From contig JBCCGL010000010.1 in NCBI GenBank assembly GCA_039029275.1, forward strand, positions 186,001 through 250,000: DNA of 64,000 nucleotides, read 5' to 3'. Positions 59,119 to 64,000 of the stretch are shown here, piece by piece. This DNA comes from JBCCGL01 sp039029275 (GTDB lineage: Bacteria > Pseudomonadota > Gammaproteobacteria > JBCCGL01). A program made the translations under genes and the position numbers. Under the pieces are notes generated by a model. The model saw only the letters and a list, made by a program, of their open reading frames with translations, had not been told where the DNA came from and made no database searches. The stretch's first letter is position 1. Each line of letters opens with the position of its first letter.

Positions 59119-61446
59119 TCAGGAGTTCAGTTTAATCGCCAGCGCCGCCTGATTGCGAAGCGATTGAATGTGCGCGATTGCTGAGGGATCGATTTGCTGC
59201 GGGTTATGCGCATCAATGTAGATTGCGCCGATCAGTGAGGCGCCTACGACGATAGGGTATACGCCCAGCATACCCGTTTGTGGAAGCAGCGGGGGTAAAC
59301 GCTCGCCCGGTTCGAGTTCTGTCACATTGTCAATTAAGGTATCCGAGCGCTTGCTCAAGCCGATGCCAACGCAATCCGTGTCAGAACACTGCAAGGAAAA
59401 CGTATTCTTGATGCTGTCGAGGTCGGCGGCAAAACCAAACCGTACCGAGAGTGAATCCTTGCGCGAGTTGTTGATCATTAACAACACGCGCTGCAGATCA
59501 AGACCGCGATAAATACTCTCCAGAACCGCGATCAGGATGTCAGTCAGGGCGTGATCACCGATCATCATGCTGGTCACATCGTTGATTCCGGCGAGCAGTA
59601 ACTGGGTGCGCTTAATACTTGGATCCGACTCATTTACAGCCGTGTTTTGGTCCGCGAGAGGCTCGGCTTCGGTGGCGGTGATCGTCTGACCTCTCCTGAG
59701 TTTTGCATGCAGCTCCGTGCGCCACTCCACAGGAATTTCGACGACCTCAAATGCATCGTTGATGCATCGGTCAATCATGCGGGAAAGCGATTCGTCATCG
59801 ATGTCGACAAGACCATCGTATTGTTTGGCAAGCTCGCCCAGGCGTGAATGCGAATCCTTGTCCTCACAGACAGCGCTGATACATCCGTCGCTAAATGCGA
59901 CCGTGTTGAGTACCTGTGTATCTTCGTCGTGCCCCTTGATGACACCCTCATTGTGTGACACCTGCATGGCTGTGATAAGCAGTGGCGGAAGCCCCCAGCA
60001 TTCGCCAATTTGCTGTCCCACAACGTGCACCGGCACACCCAGAACTTTGCGCGCGGCTGCGTCTTCGCTCAGACCGTGTTGCTCGATCAGCTGTTGCATT
60101 GAAGCGAATTCATCGGGCAAATAATAAATAAGAATTTGTTCACCCAGTCTGTGCAGCAAGCTGGAGATAAACGTAATCTCCGCGTTTTTCTTACCTGATC
60201 GCGTAACAATCTGGCGCGAGAGAAACGCACCTGTGAACGACCACAAACACGCTTCCATCAGTTCCTTGATCTTTGGGCGGTTTTTAATTTGCTCAAACAC
60301 CAGCAAGCCGACCGCAAGCATGCGAATGTTGTCGAAGCCAAGAATTGTAACCGCGCGTGAAACCGTGGTGATCTGACCGCCAAACTGGCCATACTGCGAC
60401 GAGTTGACCAGCCGCAGTAACTTATTGGTTAGTGAGTAGTCACGCAGGATCGCGTTGGTCAGTTCGACCACCGTCGTGTCGCTGTCCGATGAAGCGAGAC
60501 GATTGATCTCCATGACGTGCTGTGAAAATGCGGGGAAATCCTGACTGCGCCGAATCTTTGCCAACAGATAGCTCACCGTATTGGTTTTGCCGGACGCTTT
60601 GACCGGCACATCGGCAATCCTGCGTGCGCTTTCCTCAAACTCGTCGATTGCTTCGATCATTTTTTGCGCCGAGGCGAAACGGTCGGTCGCCTGCTTCGTC
60701 ATCGCGCGCATCACGATCGCGTCAACGCGCGCGTCGAGGCCCTCGCACAAATCCGATGGCCGCGGTAACACACCCTGCGAGATTGCAAACAGCGCGGCGG
60801 TTGCATCGGGCTGCTGCACAGCGCGCTGGCCGGTCAGCATCTCAAACAACACAGCGCCAAGCGCATAAATATCTGACAGCACTGACCGCGCTTTACCGTC
60901 GACCAATTCGGGAGCAAGATAGTGAACGGATCCGGCCAACTGGGTTTTGTCTTCCACCGATTCGGAGATATAGCGCGAGATACCAAAGTCCGATATCCGC
61001 GCGCGGCCGTTGCTCTCGACCAGTACGTTCGATGGCTTGACGTCGCAGTGCAAAACACTGTGGTCGTGCGCGTGCGCTAAACCCTGCAGCAACTCTTTCG
61101 CAAGAATCAATGCCGAATTGACCTGTAAAGCTCCTTCGCTTGCGATCCGCTGTGAGAGCGTAGCGCCGGCAACGTATTCAAATACCAGGTAGGGCGTACC
61201 CTGCCACTCGCCAATGTCGTAAAGTGCGACGATATTGGGGTGCTGTAAACGTGCCACGACAGCAGCTTCGTCGGCCAGCGTGTACCCCTCCTTCGCAACA
61301 TGCCCGAATGACTTCAATGTTTTGATCGCAACGTTTCGATTGAGGCGATCGTCACGCGCGAGGTATACAACACCCTGCGCGCCACGGCCAAGCTCTCGGT
61401 CCAGCGTAAACGGACCGATTCTTCCTTTGGGTTTAGCGGCAGCCAC
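59119..61446 (-). CDS. Ser/Thr kinase-HDOD-GAF signalling protein
   Basis: A 775-aa fusion. Kinase domain (about 10-275): a complete glycine loop (LGRGAQGVVY), VAIK Lys42, HCDVKPSN (133-140, HRD Arg replaced by Cys, catalytic Asp135 kept), SDFG (152-155), and APE as LAPE. HDOD domain (about 290-500): SQHVMEINRLASSDSDTTVVELTNAI, LTNKLLRLVNSSQYG, TTVSRAVTILGFDNIRMLA; such domains look like inactive HD phosphodiesterases and are found in signalling proteins. A GAF-like domain follows (about 620-775: LLLAGINDVTSMMIGDHALTDILIAV, then GVYPIVVGASLIGAIYIDAHNP). No membrane segments. The start is a GTG, as a TAA lies just upstream in frame. The architecture suggests that ligand sensing by GAF controls kinase output. 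Confidence 0.92.
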   Translation of the reverse strand: MAAAKPKGRIGPFTLDRELGRGAQGVVYLARDDRLNRNVAIKTLKSFGHVAKEGYTLADEAAVVARLQHPNIVALYDIGEWQGTPYLVFEYVAGATLSQRIASEGALQVNSALILAKELLQGLAHAHDHSVLHCDVKPSNVLVESNGRARISDFGISRYISESVEDKTQLAGSVHYLAPELVDGKARSVLSDIYALGAVLFEMLTGQRAVQQPDATAALFAISQGVLPRPSDLCEGLDARVDAIVMRAMTKQATDRFASAQKMIEAIDEFEESARRIADVPVKASGKTNTVSYLLAKIRRSQDFPAFSQHVMEINRLASSDSDTTVVELTNAILRDYSLTNKLLRLVNSSQYGQFGGQITTVSRAVTILGFDNIRMLAVGLLVFEQIKNRPKIKELMEACLWSFTGAFLSRQIVTRSGKKNAEITFISSLLHRLGEQILIYYLPDEFASMQQLIEQHGLSEDAAARKVLGVPVHVVGQQIGECWGLPPLLITAMQVSHNEGVIKGHDEDTQVLNTVAFSDGCISAVCEDKDSHSRLGELAKQYDGLVDIDDESLSRMIDRCINDAFEVVEIPVEWRTELHAKLRRGQTITATEAEPLADQNTAVNESDPSIKRTQLLLAGINDVTSMMIGDHALTDILIAVLESIYRGLDLQRVLLMINNSRKDSLSVRFGFAADLDSIKNTFSLQCSDTDCVGIGLSKRSDTLIDNVTELEPGERLPPLLPQTGMLGVYPIVVGASLIGAIYIDAHNPQQIDPSAIAHIQSLRNQAALAIKLNS

Positions 61447-61534
61447 GCCGGTAAATTCCGATTAGAGTACATTTTGACATGCACCCTTTGTCGGCGGGCA
61501 ACCTTGCGGCTTGAGTGTGAGGTGTTAGGTGGCC

Positions 61535-63559
61535 CTAGTGCAGTGTCAAAGACCGAATCGCCGCGCGCAGCCCGGATCGCGTTTGCCGTTGCTCTGCGGT
61601 CGGATCGCGTGCGTATTCGAGCCGGTTAAACAACTGAGCTATATGTGCAAGCTTGTCTGCCGCGGACGGAAGCGCGATCGTCGAACGCTGCAGAAAATCC
61701 GCAACCGTCTCGCCGGCACGGCGATGCAAATCCTGCTTTGCCAGCTTGCGCTCGAGCTGCGCGAGTAAGCGAAATTGCGGCGAGGAATGTTTGCTCGCGG
61801 CGCGCAGCGCAAACAGCCCCCACCAGAGCAGAAGCGCGGCTGCCAGCGCAGCCACTGTGGCGAGCGATGACCAAATCGGGTTGTTGCGACCGAAGAGGCG
61901 ATCCAGCAACCCGGCGCGCTCATTTTCGCCAAACTGCACCACCGCCCGATGCCACTGGAATTCGAATACGTCGAGCCACAACTGTAAGCGTCGCAGCGGC
62001 AAAAAATCATAGGTGCGCCCGGCAAGACTGGAAATAAATTCGGGTGAATCGGCAAACACGTCGCTTAAATCCGCGAGCACGCGATCGGGTGCAACCGCCG
62101 ATGTCGGGTCGACGCGCACCCAGCCCGAACCGGGCAGCCAGACTTCGGCCCAGGCGTGCGCATCCATTTGCCGCACGGTGATGAATCCCTCGTCGCTATT
62201 CAAACGCCCACCGAGGTAGCCGCCAACCATACGCGCGGGAATGCCAACCGAACGCATGATGAAGACAAAGGCACTCGCGTAATGTGAACAAAACCCTTCG
62301 CGCGTGTCGAACCAAAACGCATCCAGCGAATCGACCGAGCGCACAACACCGGGCGCAAGGGTGTAGAAATATTCGCGCTCGCGGATGTGTCGTAAAACAT
62401 CGTTAACAAACTCTCCTGGCGACGCGCTGCGTGCAAACGCCTGTCGCGCCCATTCGCGCAGTTCTGGATTACCCGACTCTGGTAACTGCAATGCGGATAG
62501 GCGCTCGTCAGTTCCCGGAACAAAATACCGGCGTAGTTGCGAATTACTGGACACGGTAAAGCGTGAAACCGAATGGATCGCCTCAAGCGCTTCGAGCGTG
62601 CGGTATTGGGTGTAGCGCATGGTTTGCGCGCTGAAATTGGTCGGCGTATCCAGTACCGCCAGCCAGGGCTGACCGCTGGCTTTGACAAACATGTCGTAGC
62701 GATAGTCGGACTGCGCCTTAAACGCCGGCGGCACAGGCACCACCGGCGGTGCTTCCTTTACCGACCAGGTGCGGCCATCAAACTCATCGAACACCAGAGC
62801 CCGCCAGTACCACTGTTCGCGGGGTGGCATGTCGCCATAAAAGCGCACACGAAAGGCGTCTTCGCCGGATTGAACCAGCGACGCGATATCACCCGGCGTG
62901 ACCGAATCGCTAAGTCCGGTTGTCGCACGCTGCTGCTGCGGAATGGCCCACAAAGGTGGAATGCGCGGCACGATGAAAAACAACAATAACGCCAGGGGGA
63001 TCGCCAGCGCCATCATGCCACCAGACACCTTAAGCGGCCCCAGAAAGCGAGTTCGGGTTTGCGCCTCGGGCGCTCGATAGATACTGTTGGCACAGGCCAG
63101 CAAACTGGCGACGGCAACCATCGTGTAGAGCGCCTGCCATGGCGACTGTGCGTAGATAAAGTGAGCCGCACACAAAAACATGCCGGTGAACACGATCATG
63201 TGAGTGTCGCGGTAACGCCATGTCTCGATTGATTTGAGCGCAAATCCGAGCAATACGATGGCCACCATGCTATCGATGTCATAGTGCCGGTATCCGCTCG
63301 CGATTAGAGCAAACAGACCGACGATGACAGCCAGCGCTTTTATGTAACGGTGAAGAGACAGCACACCATGGCGCAGCGCCCACCCACGCCATGCCAGACA
63401 AACACCGAACAACCCGACAAGCCAGACCGGGTGAGAGTCGAGAAATGGCAGCATCACCAGCGTCTGGCAAAGCAGCAGCCACAGCAATGTGCCGCGGTGC
63501 ACCGCCTGCCCAATGCCGTTAGCGCGGCCGATTAATCCTGCCGCGGCCTCGCTAGACAT
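61535..63559 (-). CDS. Transglutaminase-like membrane protein (TgpA/DUF3488 type)
   Basis: A 674-aa inner-membrane protein. The N-terminal half (about 1-195) has several membrane helices. A periplasmic transglutaminase-like domain (about 380-505) has the catalytic Cys in EGFCSHYASAFVF, the His in DAHAWAEVWLPG and the Asp in WVRVDPTSAV. A late membrane helix (about 550-575) is followed by a cytosolic tail. In Pseudomonas TgpA is essential, and these genes travel with DUF58 and MoxR ATPase genes, as here. I chose the ATG at 63559, which overlaps the DUF58 stop by 8 nt, over a TTG at 63580. Confidence 0.9.
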   Translation of the reverse strand: MSSEAAAGLIGRANGIGQAVHRGTLLWLLLCQTLVMLPFLDSHPVWLVGLFGVCLAWRGWALRHGVLSLHRYIKALAVIVGLFALIASGYRHYDIDSMVAIVLLGFALKSIETWRYRDTHMIVFTGMFLCAAHFIYAQSPWQALYTMVAVASLLACANSIYRAPEAQTRTRFLGPLKVSGGMMALAIPLALLLFFIVPRIPPLWAIPQQQRATTGLSDSVTPGDIASLVQSGEDAFRVRFYGDMPPREQWYWRALVFDEFDGRTWSVKEAPPVVPVPPAFKAQSDYRYDMFVKASGQPWLAVLDTPTNFSAQTMRYTQYRTLEALEAIHSVSRFTVSSNSQLRRYFVPGTDERLSALQLPESGNPELREWARQAFARSASPGEFVNDVLRHIREREYFYTLAPGVVRSVDSLDAFWFDTREGFCSHYASAFVFIMRSVGIPARMVGGYLGGRLNSDEGFITVRQMDAHAWAEVWLPGSGWVRVDPTSAVAPDRVLADLSDVFADSPEFISSLAGRTYDFLPLRRLQLWLDVFEFQWHRAVVQFGENERAGLLDRLFGRNNPIWSSLATVAALAAALLLWWGLFALRAASKHSSPQFRLLAQLERKLAKQDLHRRAGETVADFLQRSTIALPSAADKLAHIAQLFNRLEYARDPTAEQRQTRSGLRAAIRSLTLH

Positions 63560-64000
63560 AGTCCGGCTCACGCTGATCAAACGTGGATAAAGCGCTTATG
63601 CAGCGAGCGTAATGCGCCTGCCCACTGCCAGAGGGTATCTCGACGCCGGGGAGCGTAAGCCCATATTCATCACCCGCGTTTTCACGTTGCTCGAGCAAAA
63701 AACTCAGGTGCGCAATACGAGCCTCGGTAGCAAGGTTTGGAAAATTGTCCCACTCGATCCAGTCGTGTCGCGCAAGCGGGTCAACGAATTGCTTCACCTG
63801 CAGCGCGCCGCTCCGGCTGCTCGCGGGCCAGTGCACACGCGTGAGCCGGTCGCCGTGCGCATACGCGCGCAAGCTGTCGAAGTCGTTCACCCCCGGGCGC
63901 GATTCGCGCTCCTCTCCGAATTCGTCCGTCACACTGCCGCTGGTGTCAACGCCCGCGTCAATCGGAACCGGATACGCAATCGCCACTGCAGTGAGATTCG
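63552..64000 (-). CDS. DUF58-family protein, truncated by window edge
   Basis: The C-terminal 149 residues of a DUF58 (von Willebrand-like) protein; the frame is open to the right edge of the window. The diagnostic segment is PGVNDFDSLRAYAHGDRLTR followed by VHWPASSRSGALQVKQF. It precedes tgpA in transcription with an 8-nt overlap, the usual order MoxR-DUF58-TgpA. The MoxR ATPase gene should be just outside the window. Confidence 0.88.
   Translation of the reverse strand, partial: NLTAVAIAYPVPIDAGVDTSGSVTDEFGEERESRPGVNDFDSLRAYAHGDRLTRVHWPASSRSGALQVKQFVDPLARHDWIEWDNFPNLATEARIAHLSFLLEQRENAGDEYGLTLPGVEIPSGSGQAHYARCISALSTFDQREPDYV

Overview
The window looks like chromosomal DNA of a Gram-negative, probably marine, heterotrophic gammaproteobacterium. 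An outer-membrane MipA/OmpV protein, TRAP and TTT solute transporters, a glycine betaine ABC importer and a choline-sulfatase-like enzyme all point that way. The taxonomic placement is inference from gene content only. There are about 50 protein genes and no rRNA, tRNA, CRISPR array, phage or IS element that I can recognise. Genes are dense, with many 1-8 nt overlaps.

Layout. 0-10.5 kb: a 5'-truncated glycine amidinotransferase; a MerR-SDR operon with a textbook MerR-type promoter (19-bp spacer with dyad); an isocitrate lyase/PEP-mutase-family enzyme; a soluble PAS-PAS chemoreceptor; a PhzF-like enzyme; a kinase-pseudokinase protein; and a three-gene glycine betaine ABC importer. 10.5-11 kb is a gap holding a possible lactonase remnant. 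11-22.4 kb is a long minus-strand block. It holds N-formylglutamate amidohydrolase-like, TRAP dctQ-dctM-dctP, an RpiR regulator, a glutamine-synthetase-like ligase, an aldehyde dehydrogenase and an iron-type alcohol dehydrogenase. Two paralogous Popeye-like membrane proteins bracket it, the outer one followed by a PhyH-type dioxygenase. The gene set fits uptake of an amino-alcohol or amine, its gamma-glutamylation, oxidation of the alcohol to aldehyde and acid, and release of the amino acid.

22.5-37.4 kb: a cobalt-type nitrile hydratase operon, a DUF4124 protein, a proline-racemase-family enzyme with a Ser/Cys active site, an MscS channel, assorted regulators (LysR, membrane-anchored LuxR, AraC), an MFS transporter, a MipA protein, an M20 peptidase-GFA-SRAP run, a YHS protein and a nitronate monooxygenase-like protein. 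37.5-47 kb: a minus-strand serine-cycle operon (sgaA, mclA, mtkA, mtkB, hprA, an enolase-superfamily gene, ppc) with stacked inverted repeats upstream. 47.3-58.9 kb: a flavin reductase, then a divergent TTT transporter locus (tctC plus sulfatase against ROK, tctB, tctA and a two-domain metallophosphoesterase), a Kelch/Ig lipoprotein and an amidase. 59-64 kb: a kinase-HDOD-GAF protein, then TgpA-like transglutaminase and DUF58 genes running off the right edge.

How the parts may work together (inference). Betaine import, the putative gamma-glutamyl amino-alcohol route and nitrile hydration supply methylated or amino C1-C3 compounds. The serine-cycle genes join glyoxylate, glycine and C1 units into C4 acids. 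The two Hanks-type kinases, the soluble chemoreceptor and the Popeye-like proteins form an unusually rich signalling complement. The strongest candidates for something undescribed are the Popeye-bracketed catabolic block and the enolase-superfamily gene inside the serine-cycle operon.
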